This document shows positions 48,749 to 60,290 of a stretch of 64,000 bases of DNA, in pieces. The position numbers and the translations under genes are program-made. Position 1 is the stretch's first letter. Every line of letters starts with the position of its first letter. A model generated the notes under the pieces. It did no database searches. It was not told where the DNA came from and saw only the letters and a program-made list of their open reading frames with translations. This DNA is from Tillus elongatus (taxonomy: Eukaryota; Arthropoda; Insecta; Coleoptera; Cleridae): the NCBI GenBank assembly GCA_964006375.1, contig OZ023266.1, forward strand, positions 157,482,792 to 157,546,791. Reading direction: 5' to 3'.

Positions 48749-49385
48749 GCTTCATGAAACATTTATCCAAAGTTCGGCCAGTTTTAGTAATGTACAACGG
48801 GCATGCTACTCATTTAAGTTTGGACCTTATAAAAATTGCTGCAGAAAATCAGATTATCATTTTAAAACTTCCACCGCATACCAGCCATTTGCTCCAACCT
48901 CTGGACCTAAGCGTGTTCAAGTCGCTTAAAAGTCGTTGGGATGCTAAATTGGTAGAGTGGCAGCGAAAAAATGTAGTGTGAAGATTCCAAAGTGTATATT
49001 TTCAAAATTAATTGGCGAAATATGGACCGAAACTAAGCCAGAATTAATAGTGAATGGATTTGTCAAGGCCGGAATTTGTCCAATCAACCAAAATGTCGTA
49101 CCCGTATACTAGCCCATTTTAGTTATGTGTAATAATTATTTTCTAAGCTAAGTATACATATTGCTTATTTGGTTTCTTAACAGAAAGAGGAGAAAAAGAA
49201 GAGTAAGAAAATATTTACAGATATAATAATGAATAATATTTACCAATTCTTTAATAATATAAAATGTATTTACCAACTCTCTGTCTATAGGCTGCATGTG
49301 AAATAAATAAAACTTTAACAAAACTGTATTTAATGCAATGCAATACATTGTAATGAGAAGAAAATAGATATTTAATTATTTTAGC

Positions 49386-50428
49386 TAGCGGTGTGCGAAG
49401 CTTCGAAATTCCGAACCGAACCCGAACTCGAACCGAACCTTCGGTTCGAAAATAGGTTCGCACTAGCAATGTTGGAATAGTTTGAAGTTCGAAATATGTA
49501 ACTCTTCAAAATAGTTCGAAGTTCGTTGCTCAAAAATACTTCGAAATTTAACTTTACAGGCATTGAATGTTGCCAAAAGTAGCGAAGTTGCGGCTCCTTT
49601 AACTCGGTAGCGGCGCTTTAAACTCATCGAGTCGATAGCGTAGTTTCAGGAGATTTCACTCATGCATATTTTTGACAGTAGATGGGACACATTGAGACAC
49701 AACGGAGCCATTTAGCAGTCACAGAATTATTTTTCTTGTATATCCTAGCCTCCCAATACCTATTTCAGTAACAACATTATGATGGCGGTGTTCAAAGGCG
49801 ATCGGTAACGTAAATGTTCAGAATTTAAGGATAATTACAGATTGCCTTTGGAAAACACTGGTTTCAACATGCCTTATTACACAGTGAGTCAAAACAAATA
49901 AATATTCACAATCAGGAGACAGTTCAAACTTGTAAGTGGTTATTTTATACCTATCATGCTCACTTTGAACCCTCCCAATCTGTTTGCTAAAACTGCCTAG
50001 CTAATACCAAACAACAACATATTTATAATTTAGCTTATCTATAGATCTAGAAATCTAAAAAAGTGTCAAATATTTTGTGTTTTTGATTTAACGTTGACCC
50101 ATCTCCAAAACGATCAGAACCGGAAGGCATTTTCACCCAATCAACCTGCAACTTTGTCGAACCCTGCCTTTTTGTAAAAAGAATGGGAATCTTTTACATA
50201 TCAAATATTGTATGTTACAATATCCCTAAATTTTGTCTTTAAGGAAATGATATATGAACACTTAAGAATTTTGGGTAGTTCGATGTTCGATTTTCCATTT
50301 CTAAGAAGTTCGAAGTTCGACTGTGAACCTTAGGCATACTATTTCATTGCTTCGAAGTTCGAGGCAACATATTTGCTTGGGTTCGTTCATAGTTCGGTTC
50401 GAACAAAACATGGGTTCGCACACCTCTA
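49386..50428. mobile_element. hAT-type non-autonomous element, copy 2
   Basis: Exact 8-base duplications ATTTTAGC at 49378-49385 and 50429-50436. The ends are TAGCGGTGTGCGAAGCTTCG and (inverted) TAGAGGTGTGCGAACCCATG, with subterminal CGAACC/GTTCGAAG repeats on both sides. At 1043 bp with no transposase it is a clean MITE-like relative of copy 1. Confidence 0.93.
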
Positions 50429-50595
50429 ATTTTAGCAACTAATAACTGAAATGACACATTATCAGACTCTGTATTTCTAAGTTAGAATATCTATTCAAAT
50501 ACAAATTATTTCATTTATAAATACGGAACATAACAAACAGTGTCTGTGAGCGGAACAGAGACAAGGAAAATATTTATAATAAAAAGTTTACTTAC

Positions 50596-50722
50596 CCTAG
50601 CAGCTTCTTCTTCCATTCTTTGCTCCTCCCTCTCAAAACTTTCTAAATCTGTATCATCATCTTTTTTATGAACATCTAACATATCACAGTCAGCATCGAA
50701 TTCTTCTTTTGCCTTAGGTGCT
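50596..50722 (-). CDS. Host gene, internal exon (acidic, helix start)
   Basis: Acceptor CTGTTTTTAG at 50723-50732, donor GTAAGT at 50595. The 127 bases complete an Arg codon and encode APKAKEEFDADCDMLDVHKK, DDDTDLESF and EREEQRMEEEAAR, which leads straight into the helix of the next exon. Together these form a ~40-residue highly charged helix, possibly a short coiled coil. Phases match on both sides. It is too short to find by reading-frame length alone. Confidence 0.85.
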
Positions 50723-51316
50723 CTAAAAACAGAACATTACTTATTAATAAACAATAAATTATTTGATAATTATTTAGTATCGAGACATCCTCCATGCTTC
50801 TAAACTGTACATTTACTAAAATGAAATGATATTTTACAAGCATGAATGGTGCTGAGCAAGCAGCATGAGTGTGTTAGTAAGCAAATTGTGTTGAACTGGT
50901 TAATACAGTAATATACAGATATAAAATAGTAAGAAACTAAAATTGTTGTAAAGAAAATATTAAAATTTAATAGAATATTCATGGAGCATCTGAACATTTT
51001 TTATCTCTCAAAGAAATTATGTTTGCATCAAGTCTAACTTCAATTATATTTTATTTTTACTTCCAGGTATTCATTCTTCACAGAAAACCAAATCCTTGTG
51101 ATATTTAATATTGCTGCCTAAATAAGGATACTTTCTAAAAAGTTCTTGATTAATTGTTTTGAAATTGTCATGAAGTAATCATGAATGACTTTCTCAAGAG
51201 TAAAACAATAACTGGAAATTATATTCTAGAGCAGGCTTTCTCAATCTTATAGCCCGACATACCCCTATGAAATTTCCAAATGACGAACAACCCCTAATAG
51301 TTATTTATGTATCAAG

Positions 51317-51422
51317 GGTATAAATAGATGTTTATGCCCTGAGAGCGACGATTTTACAAATACAAGGGCCTCTGACTCGAGGGATTGTAAGTCGCTTGAG
51401 GGCATACACCTCTATTTATACC
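51317..51422. repeat. Hairpin-forming inverted repeat, ~40-base stem
   Basis: GGTATAAATAGATGTTTATG at 51317 pairs with CATACACCTCTATTTATACC ending 51422. The stem continues through CCCTGAGAGCGAC/GTCGCTTGAGGG and TTACAA/TTGTAA, leaving a ~25-base loop (ATACAAGGGCCTCTGACTCG). It lies in the left part of the composite hAT. Its role is unknown. Confidence 0.7.
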
Positions 51423-51554
51423 AGTGGTGCATACAAACTTTTATGTCATACTAGTTCCTTATTTCATCCATAATGTAAATTATTATTTTAGTAACATTAT
51501 TGTCATTTTATTGTAGTAGACTATATCATTGCTAGGTACATACTGTCAACTACC

Positions 51555-54045
51555 GTCTACTTGGTAGTGGACTTTTCCTTTACGTGATAGTAAAGGATTT
51601 TTTTTTCACGCCCAAGGAGGTACCACCCCTTACATCAAGGGGCCGGTGAAGTCCAAACAGGCGTTTCCGGTTCTGGTGTATGAGTTGATTTCCCTTATAA
51701 ACAAAAATGATGATGGCACCTCCTTGTACAAAAGATTCCGGAGATAAAATACCCCTCCATTCGGATCTCCGGGAGAGGCGCCAGCACCAAGATTTAACAT
51801 ATCTCCTCGAATATAGGTGGCCTAAATTCTAACCTGAACTCCATCCACCATTTCCTCCAGACTAATAGCCTTCTCTTCCTAACCGAAACACAAATCAGTG
51901 CCAAAACAGCCACTAATCACCTTAATTTCCCGGGGTATGAGCTCCTCACTTCTTTAGATTGCATGGAGGTGTGTGCGCATACATCTGTAGCAATCTACCC
52001 TGCACCAGACTCCCGAATTTGTAAGCTGGAAGAAAAGACATACTTTGGATGAAACTCTCTCTCAGGGCTGCAACTAAATTCATCTGTTGTATTTACCGGT
52101 CACCTTCTGACAATAACTTTGTCCAGCTTTTCGACTACCTTTCTGAAAAAAAACCACCATCTGATTTTTGAATATCCTTCCTCCGAGGTCACTATTCTTG
52201 GTGATTTCAATGTTGATAATAAGGAATGGCTAGGATCTTCAAAAAGCGATCCACAAGGGAGAGCAGCGGAGGCCTTCGCAGTCAGCAATTCTTTAGCCAA
52301 TATGGTTCACCAACCTACTTACTTTCTTCGCATCACAACACACAGCTCAAATCCCTTGGATCTCCTTCTTACTACAAAACCTAAATGCTATAAGACATCA
52401 GTCACCACCCCACTTGGTCGCTCAGACCACGGCATGGTCACTGCTTCCTGCGCAATGCAACCCATGGTCACACAGTCATCACACCCACGTATCGTTTGGC
52501 ACTACAACTCCGCGAACTGGGACGAAATGCGGGATTAATTTTCCTCATTTCCATGGGCGTCTGTCTGCTTCTCTCATCCTGACCCCTCTCATCTCTCACA
52601 AAACGTCACCGATATTATCCAAGCTGGCACGGAATTATTTATTCCACGTACACAGAAAACCTATTCAGCCACTCAAAAGCCCTGGTTCTCTAAATCCTGT
52701 GACAAGGCCAGACATGAAAAGGTCAAAGCTCACAAAACGCTTCTACACAATCCCAGTCAAGAAAACCGTCAAGCATTTAACAATGCAAGAAACCGCTATG
52801 TCCGCATTCTTTCTGAGGGAAAAAACGTGTTTAATAATCACATCAAAAACAAAGCCCTTTCAAGCTCCGAAGGCAGCAAACCCTTCTGGACTCTTGCTAA
52901 ATCTATTGGGAATAATTTCTGCGAGAGCACGTTCCCACCTCTTGTTTCAGGGGATGAAACTGTTTCTACCGCCCTGGGCAAGGCTGAATTTTTTGCCTCA
53001 TTGTTCGGCGGCAATTCTACTTTCAACTCACCTCCAAATGTACAACCAGCAACACCCCCCAATGTCCGCATAAAATGATGGATATCATTTTCAAAACTAA
53101 AAAGGTACGAAAGATGCTCTCTTCTCTTAATACCAAGAAAGCCTCTGGCCTTGGCGAGATCCCAGCAATTGTTCTCAAAAAATGTGCACCAGAACTTGCT
53201 CCTGTCCTGACTCGTCTGTTTCAGACATCTTACAATAGAGGCATATTCCCTAGTAACTGGAAAACTGCTTGAGTACAACCCGTCCCCAAGAAAGGATCCA
53301 AAGCACTTCCTAGCAACTACAGGCCTATTTCTATCCTTTCAGTCGTCTCTAAAGTGATGGAAAAGTATATAAACACCGAATTACTAAAATTTCTTGAAAA
53401 ACACAGTCTAATCTACGACAGGCAGTATGGATTTTGTCAGCGCAGATCAACTGCCGACCTCCTTTCCTTTGTCACCCATTCTTGGAAAAAGTCTAGGGAA
53501 TTACACGGTGAATCCCAGATTGTCACTCTAGACATATCCAAAGCATTCGACCAGCTCTGGCACGCAGCGCTGCTTAATAAACTTCCGGCCTATTGCCTAC
53601 CACCAAAACTCTATACCTAGACAGCAAATTTCCTCTCCAACCGGAGGATTTCTGTTGTCGTGGATGGCCATTCCTCTAAACTGTATCCAATTAATGCAGG
53701 AGTCACTCAAGGTTCAGCTTTAGCCCCTACTATGTTTCTTCTCCATATCAATGACCTCTCTAGCACATCCAATCCAGTTCATAGTTACGTGGACAACAGC
53801 ACCCTCCACTCAAATATACGATATTCTAAGCCTGTCTCTTTAGCCCAATTAGATGAGGATCGCAGACTCATGGAGGGTTCTGTCTCTGCCCAAAAACTAT
53901 TAGACCGGGAAGTAGAAATCTTGTATAATTCAACCCCACCAAATCACAGTCTTGCTTTCTATCTCATACGAGATACACCAGCATTAGACCTATCAGAATG
54001 AACAACCAAGTTATTCAAAGTAATAAGTCCTTTTCACTTGTGTTG
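51555..54045 (+). pseudogene. LINE J2 (jockey-like), 3'-truncated, reverse transcriptase inactive
   Basis: It is collinear with J1 in the opposite orientation: 5' region from GTCTACTTGGTAGTGGACTT, endonuclease piece with TILGDFNVDNKEW (52190), linker KPWFSKSCDK equivalents in two frames, and reverse transcriptase RGIFPSNWKTA (53250). Next are YRPISILS and LDISKAFDQLWH (53530), and a TAG near 53618. The catalytic box reads HSYVDNSTLH (YVDN where J1 has YADD). The match stops at ~54045, losing the thumb and C-terminus. Several frameshifts. Confidence 0.88.
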
Positions 54046-54398
54046 TTGAAAAAAAAAGTTAGTTTACATGGCGTACCTTTTGGATCTGGCTTTTCCATAC
54101 AGAAACTTGATACCCAAACAATGAAACATCAATCACTGTTTGCTGAAGGCTACCTAACTATCACCGGATCTTTTCAGAACTGCAAATTTTATGTGAATTC
54201 GACTAAATAATGTTAATTAAATATTTACGTATAGCTTTTATTCCATTATTTGTAATTTCATTAATAAAGGTAAATAAATAAGTTAAACAAAAATTATTTG
54301 TCTTTATGCCTGCGCAGGCCATAAAGTATTATCTAGTAAGTAACTAAGCAATAAAAACACAATAAAGAACTAGTATGACGTAAAAAAATATTTTTTAT
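54046..54398. other. Short unassigned stretch between LINE J2 and piggyBac
   Basis: A frame to 54210 encodes LHGVPFGSGFSIQKLDTQTM and related residues that I cannot place. CGCAGGCCATAAAGTATTAT near 54315 could be repeat debris. It is possibly the remains of another insertion that cut LINE J2. Confidence 0.35.
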
Positions 54399-54653
54399 TT
54401 AACCCATTTAAACCTATGGTCCTTTTAAAAGGATGAGGAAAGTATTCTGCATCAAATGCACCTGCATGAGTTTTAGCTATTTGAACATAGATGGCGATAG
54501 ATATATTGCAATTAGAAATATATTCTACAAATAATATCACCTATTCAGGTTATGTTTTGTTACTTGGCCACGAAAATTGAAATTGAGAAATATTTTAACG
54601 TTGTGAAAATGAGTGAATACCATAAAAACAGGTAAGCATATTTCAACAATATT

Positions 54654-54719
54654 TTTTTTCCTCAGGGCTCGTCCGCGGCCTTGCCATCCCGATAGCACTG
54701 CAACCTTTGGCTTTTGTGC
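54654..54719 (-). mobile_element. LINE R, 66-bp 3' stub with 14-bp target duplication
   Basis: Minus strand: GCAACCTTTGG complement region giving GGTTGCAGTGCTATCGGGAT, GGCAAGGCCGCGGACGAGCC, CTGAGG and an A-tail. That is the last ~60 bases of LINE R. Flanks ATTTCAACAATATT are identical at 54640-54653 and 54720-54733. It lies in the putative intron of the piggyBac gene. Confidence 0.93.
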
Positions 54720-56260
54720 ATTTCAACAATATTACATTTATCATAGTTTTTTTATAATTTACGTTGAGCTTAAATGTTGTATTGTCCTAATACCTCACCA
54801 TGAAGTCAAAAATAGGGTTAGATTTTTTTTCATGTATACTCAAACTGCATGGTCCTTGTAAAAGGACAGTAGGTTTAAGGAATACTATATGTTTTTTGTT
54901 ATAGTTAACTTTAAAAATATGGTAAATTATGAGCGATTTCGTTCCAGGTACTGGAAAAGACCTCTTACTTTGAACGAACTTTTTCAAGAACTAGAAGATA
55001 TTGATGATGTTGCGGATATTCCAGAAGAAATTATTTTGTTTCCTCCAGAAAATTCCAACGACTGGAACACAGATGAAGATTCCGGGGACGAAAATGACGT
55101 AGTTCTGAATAATTTACTAGGATCTCCCCCTTACGGGGTAACATAGAAGTTTATATGGGCGAAAATGCAGAATATGTTTCAAGGAAAACTCTAGTAGATG
55201 CAACGAAAGAAAATACTTTGGTAGAAGAGTGGGACAGCGATGATGACTTGCCATTATCGATGTTTATGAAAAGAAAGATGAAAAAAATTAACTATTCAGC
55301 CTTAAAAACTGATTTACCTACATGGATTTCTGTTTCTCACACAAAAAAACAAACAGTCACCTGCGAACCTTTTGAAATCTTTGACAGATCTAATTGACGA
55401 AATTGTTTGCTGTACAAATCTATATGCCTCTCAAAAAAACCAACCAGCAGATGTAACCGGTGATGACATATATTGTTTTATTGGTGTACTCCTTTTAAGT
55501 GGCTACTCTTCTGTGTCTAGAAAAAAATGTATTGGCAAAATTCATCAGATACTAACAACATGCTTATTTCTTCTTCTATTACAAGAGACCGTTTTCAATA
55601 TCTAATGAGCAATTTCCACTGTGTTGAAGACCAGAATTTGGCAAAAGATGACAGATTTGCCAAAGTAAGACCACTTTTTCGAGCACTAAATAAAACATTT
55701 CTAGAATTTGCACCAATGGAAGAAAGCCACTCTGTTGATGAAGCCATGGTGCCTTATTTTGGTCGTCATGGCTGCAAACAGTTTATCAAAGGAAAACCAA
55801 TACGATGAGGTTAAGTTCTGGATTGGAGCTGCTCGGTTGGGATATATAGTATATTTTGAACCTTATCAGGGCTCTACTACAAAGTTGTCTGAAGAGTACA
55901 AAGACTTGGGTCTGGGTGCACCTGTGGTTTTACAGTATACTGATGTCTTGCAATCAACTGGATATAGTAACTTTCACATATTCTTCGACAATTTCTTTAC
56001 ATCATTGTCACTAATGAAAGAACTGACTTTCTGGAAAATTAGAGCAACTGGAATAATAAGGGCTAACAGGCTACCAAAGTGCCCAATGATCGATGTCAAA
56101 GCTTTCAAGATGAAATCCAGGGGTGATTTCGAATACGCATTAGTGGATAATGAAATAGTAATCTGCAGGTGGAATGACAATAATGTCATAACTATTGCTA
56201 CTAATGCTTCTGCCGTACTGCCAACAAGCAAAGTGAAGAGGTTTACCCAAAAAGAAAAAA

Positions 56261-57696
56261 TCTCGGGACGCAGCAAGTGCGTTATGGTAGTGAATTTTCA
56301 TAAAAATGTTTTTATTGCAAATATGTGTGTTTTCTTTTTAAGAAAGCAGACATCAATTTTGGTTACCAGTATAACCTATATAGAAAAAGCAGGCATCAAA
56401 TTTGATTACCAGTATAACATATATAGTAAAAACAATGTGCCATGTTTCATCAAAATAACTTGATTGTTTGAAAACGTACAGAAATTTCTAAAAGTAAACC
56501 AAAAGTGTTACTGAAAAAATCCGTTTCCTGGTCAACCTTATAGGTTAATAGCAAATTGAGCTTTTCAAATATGAAGCATTTAATCAAAATTCGCAACCAC
56601 AACGCACTTGCTGCCTCCAGAATTTCTTAACTTACAAACATGCATTATATTTCGATGGAAAATGCAAAAAAATAAGGCGTTTTCGACAAAAAAAATATTA
56701 TTTGTATCACCAACGACTTATGGGCCACCCTGTGATTGTCGCAATAATTTTTTAAGATGTAGCTCAAAACACCGTATAATTAATGTATACAATATTTTTT
56801 CATATCTTGTATAATAACGAATATATTGAGCTTTATTGATTTTTTACGAAAATTCGACAAAAATTATATACCATTAAACAATAAACTCTATAGCTAAGGC
56901 TACTGCCAAGCATCAGAGAAAGGGTCTATTAGAAATGAATTTTCTGGAAATATTTTAGTAAAATGAAGGACAATAACGGTTGAAACTAAGAGTTCGGTGT
57001 ATGTAAAACATTCTTCTTGAGACATTTTCTTTCCATAGATCGTGTTAGATTCAAGTTATTTGCCTAAATGTTGCGAATTTTGACGTTTTCAATTGTCACT
57101 TTGACGTTTTGAGGAAACCCCCAATTTATTTTTCTTTAAATGCCCATAACTTTTTTGTCTTTTGACCTACAGAGCTAAATTTTGGTAGGTGGCACACCTA
57201 TAACGATATAAACCAGCTCACCAAATTTGGTTGCCCTTACTTTGTTAATTTTGGAGATATAAATATTTTGCGAAAGAAAACACAAATTTTTCCGGGAAAA
57301 CCTCGTCGGATTTTCCTGGCTAACAAAATTATCCAAGCGACTTGCGAAAGAAATGTACTCACCAATTTTGACGTTTAAAATCGCAATTTTGACGTTTTGA
57401 GGAAAATCCAAATTTATTTTTCTTTGAATGCCTGTAACTTTTTTATCCTTTAAGCTACGGAGCTAAATTTTGGTAGGTAACTTGCCTATAATGAAATAAA
57501 TCCGCATATGAAATTTGGTTGCCCTTACTTTGTTAATTCCGGAGATATAAATTTTTTTCGAAAGAAAACACAAAATTTTCCGGGAAAACCTGGACCGATT
57601 TTCCTGACTAACGAACTTATCCAAGCCATTTGCAAAAGGAATTTATTCACCAAATTTAATCAAAATCGGCCCATTATTTTTTGAGTTATCGGTGTG

Positions 57697-57751
<55 letters not shown>

Positions 57752-57887
57752 AACATATAAAAATTTAAACCGACCCCGGATATGTGTTCTGGGGGGCCTA
57801 ATTAGCGCTCATTTGAAGAAATTTTTTCAAAATTCAAAAGTCGGGATCTCCTCATTAGTGAATTTTTTTTAAGAAAATTCACTAAAA
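56261..57887 (+). mobile_element. Family X long-form element, copy E (inserted in piggyBac transposase)
   Basis: The left junction GAAAAAA/TCTCGGGACGCAGC and right junction CACTAAAA/GGACATATTT are bounded by contiguous piggyBac coding sequence. It contains head (with an internal small duplication, 56340-56420), middle, body, a second partial body copy (57365-57560), (AT)n at 57701-57750, tail and terminal hairpin (57853-57886). It is 1627 bases; the extra length over copy D is the body duplication. Non-coding. Confidence 0.88.
57701..57750. repeat. (AT)n microsatellite inside family X copy E
   Basis: About 25 AT units with one AA interruption, at the conserved internal position after GTTATCGGTGTGATAC. 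Confidence 0.95.
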
Positions 57888-58249
57888 GGACATATTTATG
57901 TTGTACAACCTAAACCTATAAAAGGATATGATGAAAACATGGGGGGAGTCGATCGCTGTGACCGAAATATTGGCCAATATCGAATTTCAATTAGTGGTAA
58001 AAAATGGTATTTTCCATTGGTTACCCATTGCATTGATATGGTCAATCAAAATACTTGGTATTTACACAGATTTAATGGAACTCGATCAACTAGGCTTTAG
58101 GAGAGCTGTAGCTGTGGAATTATTAGAAAGCCATAAGATCTGTAACAGAAAATGTGCTTCAAAAAACCTAGCAATTATAAAGAGCAATCTCAATACGATC
58201 AAATTGATCACATTGTGATATACCAACAAAATCAGACCAAGTGCGCAGT

Positions 58250-58697
58250 ACGGTAGCCCCTACTTTGTTTCTTCTCCACATCAGTGACCTCCTCTCTAGC
58301 ACATCCAACCCAATTCACAGTTATGCGGACGACAGCACCCTCCACTCAAATATACAATATTCTAAGCCTGTCTCTTTAGCCCAATTAGATGAGGATCGCA
58401 GACTCATGGAGGGTTCTGTCTCCGTGAATCTACAAAAAATATTAGACTGAGGAAGTAGAAATATTTTACAATTCAACTCCACCAAATCTCAGTCTTGCTT
58501 TCTATCTCATAAGAGATACACTAGCCCTAGACCCATCACAATTAACAACCAAGTTATTCAAAGTAATTAGTCCTTTTCACTTGTTGGCATTTCTGTGGAT
58601 CGAAATCGCAATTTGCACCAAGATGTCACATCAACTGCAGAAGCGGCTGCTAAGAAATCAGGTTTCCTCTTCCGGGCTCGCAAATACTTTTCACCAG
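58250..58697 (+). pseudogene. LINE J3 fragment (reverse transcriptase core)
   Basis: It starts at APTLFLLHISDL, then PIHSYADDSTLHSN with an intact YADD, PVSLAQLDEDRRLMEGSV, a TGA at 58448, and AEAAAKKSGFLFRARKYFSP, where the match stops at ~58697. Both ends are cut: piggyBac on the left, LINE K2 on the right. Confidence 0.85.
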
Positions 58698-59937
58698 CTA
58701 GTCAAGTCAAGTCCTTGAGGAGAGAGGCCAACTCGATGTGGTATATACTGATTTTTCAAAGGCTTTTGATAAGATAGATCACCGAATCTTGTTAATAAAG
58801 CTGCAAAAATTTGGAATTTTTGGAAATCTCTTGGATTGGTTTGAGGACTTCTTGTCTAATAGAAAACAAATAGTTAAAATAAAAAAATTATCTATGTAAA
58901 GAAATCGATGTAACTTCGGGAGTGCCACAGGGTGGGCATCTCTCACCATTACTCTTTAACATATTTATCGAAGATGCGACTCTGTGATTTGAATATGCAG
59001 ATACACATTAATATGCAGACGATCTAAAGATGTTTATTGAGATTAAGATGCCTGAAGATAATTTGAAATTACAGGCAGATATAGATAATTTGACCCAGTG
59101 GTGTAGGGATAATATGTTGCTAAATAAGAATAAATGCTGCTGTATACAGTTTTATAGATCTAAAAATATTTCAAACTTTGATTATAAAATGGAATATACT
59201 GTCTTAAAAAAGGTTGATCAAATGAGAGACCTAGGAGTATACTTTAGCAGTGATTTGACATTTGGTAATCATATTGAATTAATTACAAATAAATCCTTGA
59301 AAATTCTGGGATTTTTGAGAAGAATATTAACAGACTTCTCCGATGTAAACTGTTTAAAGTCTGTGTACTGTGCATATGTCAGATCTGTGCTTGAATACGG
59401 CAGCATTGTTTGGTCACCTTTCTATCAGATACATAAAGATCACCTTGAAAGAGTCCAAAAAATATTTCTTAGGTTTGTGGCATATAAGATGGGTATGGTA
59501 ACTGACCAAATTGATGACTTACAACTTTATTCTCAATTAAATTTGAATACTTTCGAACAACGAAGGGTTAGTTTTGACCACTGCTTTCGATATAAATTGC
59601 TCAATTGTGTTGTTGATTCTCCTGACTTACTAGCAATGATTAAGTTTAGTGTTCCTTCCAGAACCTTAAGACACCATGGTCTATTTAATGAGAGATTCTG
59701 TCGTGTCAATTATACTTTTCATTCTGCAATTCCAAGAATCTGTAGAAATGCTAACAAATATTGTGAAAAATTTGATGTTTTTTTGTAAGCTTAGTTGCAT
59801 TTAAAAGAGCATTAGAAAATAATATTTTTTAGGTGTTCCTATATTATTAACTTGTTTGTAACTGATTAGATTTTTGGTTGTAAATTAATTTGTAAATTGG
59901 CTCAGATCGATAATAAATTATTATTATTATTATTATT
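58698..59937 (+). pseudogene. LINE K2: 5'-truncated reverse transcriptase (jockey/CR1-like)
   Basis: It begins SLERGQLDVVYTDFSKAFDK (58710), then a stop, SGVPQGGHLSPLLFNIFI (58918), YADDLKMFIEI (59016), an open frame to 59788 with DNMLLNKNKCCCIQF, DLGVYFSSDLTFGNHI and VRSVLEYGSIVWSPF, and a 3' UTR ending in (ATT)n (59910-59937). The tail type is shared with LINE K1, but the protein is a different family. Confidence 0.85.
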
Positions 59938-60290
59938 ACTGGATGAAGATCGTACAAAGCCAGTAAGTTTAGCAGTAAGTTTGTATTTTGTGTTATAAAA
60001 TCAATATTAAAGTCACCTGCCAGAATTATTTTGGGTGCTGAGAGGCTTTTTGTAACAGTCCATAATATCTTCTAATATACCAAGAAAGGTATCTATGTAT
60101 CTGTTGGGTGATCTATATACTGTTATGATAATTATATCTAATGGATTAATAGCTATACCAGTAATGTCAATGTGCTTTTCTTTACAATAAATGTCTAATT
60201 TTAGTGGTTTAAAGACATGATTTTTTTATAAGTTTTAGTACACCCCCCATGGATATGATGCTGTCTACAATATTGATTCGATAAAATTCC
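59938..60290 (-). pseudogene. LINE endonuclease-domain fragment
   Basis: The minus strand gives MGGVLKLIKKS, then DIYCKEKHIDITGIAINPLD, IIITVYRSPNRYIDTFLGIL and, after a frame change, ILAGDFNIDF. The YRSP and GDFN motifs are signatures of APE-type LINE endonucleases. It abuts the (ATT)n tail of LINE K2 head to tail on opposite strands. Confidence 0.75.

Larger units (their letters stand above)
54609..58217 (+). pseudogene. piggyBac transposase with intron, split by family X copy E
   Basis: A likely first exon ATG 54609 (MSEYHKN) ends at CAG/GTAAGC; splicing to 54948 (CCAG/GTACTGG) gives RYWKRPLTLNELFQELEDID. The acidic N-terminus follows, with a TAG at 55144. The DDD core has Asp 1 in SVDEAMVPYFGRHGCKQF (55730), a frame break near 55805, Asp 2 in FHIFFDNFFTS (55975) and KVKRFTQKEK up to 56260. 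Family X interrupts. It resumes HIYVVQPKPIKGYDENMGGV (57891) with Asp 3 in MGGVDRCDRN and the conserved Trp in KKWYFPL. The Cys-rich C-terminus is degraded after 58100. Confidence 0.92.
54403..58249 (+). mobile_element. piggyBac transposon (left end intact, right end lost)
   Basis: It starts CCCATTTAAACCTATGGTCC directly after TTAA (54399-54402), the piggyBac target site. Subterminal GGTCCTTTTAAAAGGA has a partner GGTCCTTGTAAAAGGAC at 54852. The transposase gene fills the interior and is split by family X copy E. The right inverted repeat and second TTAA are missing: LINE J3 sequence begins at ~58250. Confidence 0.85.
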
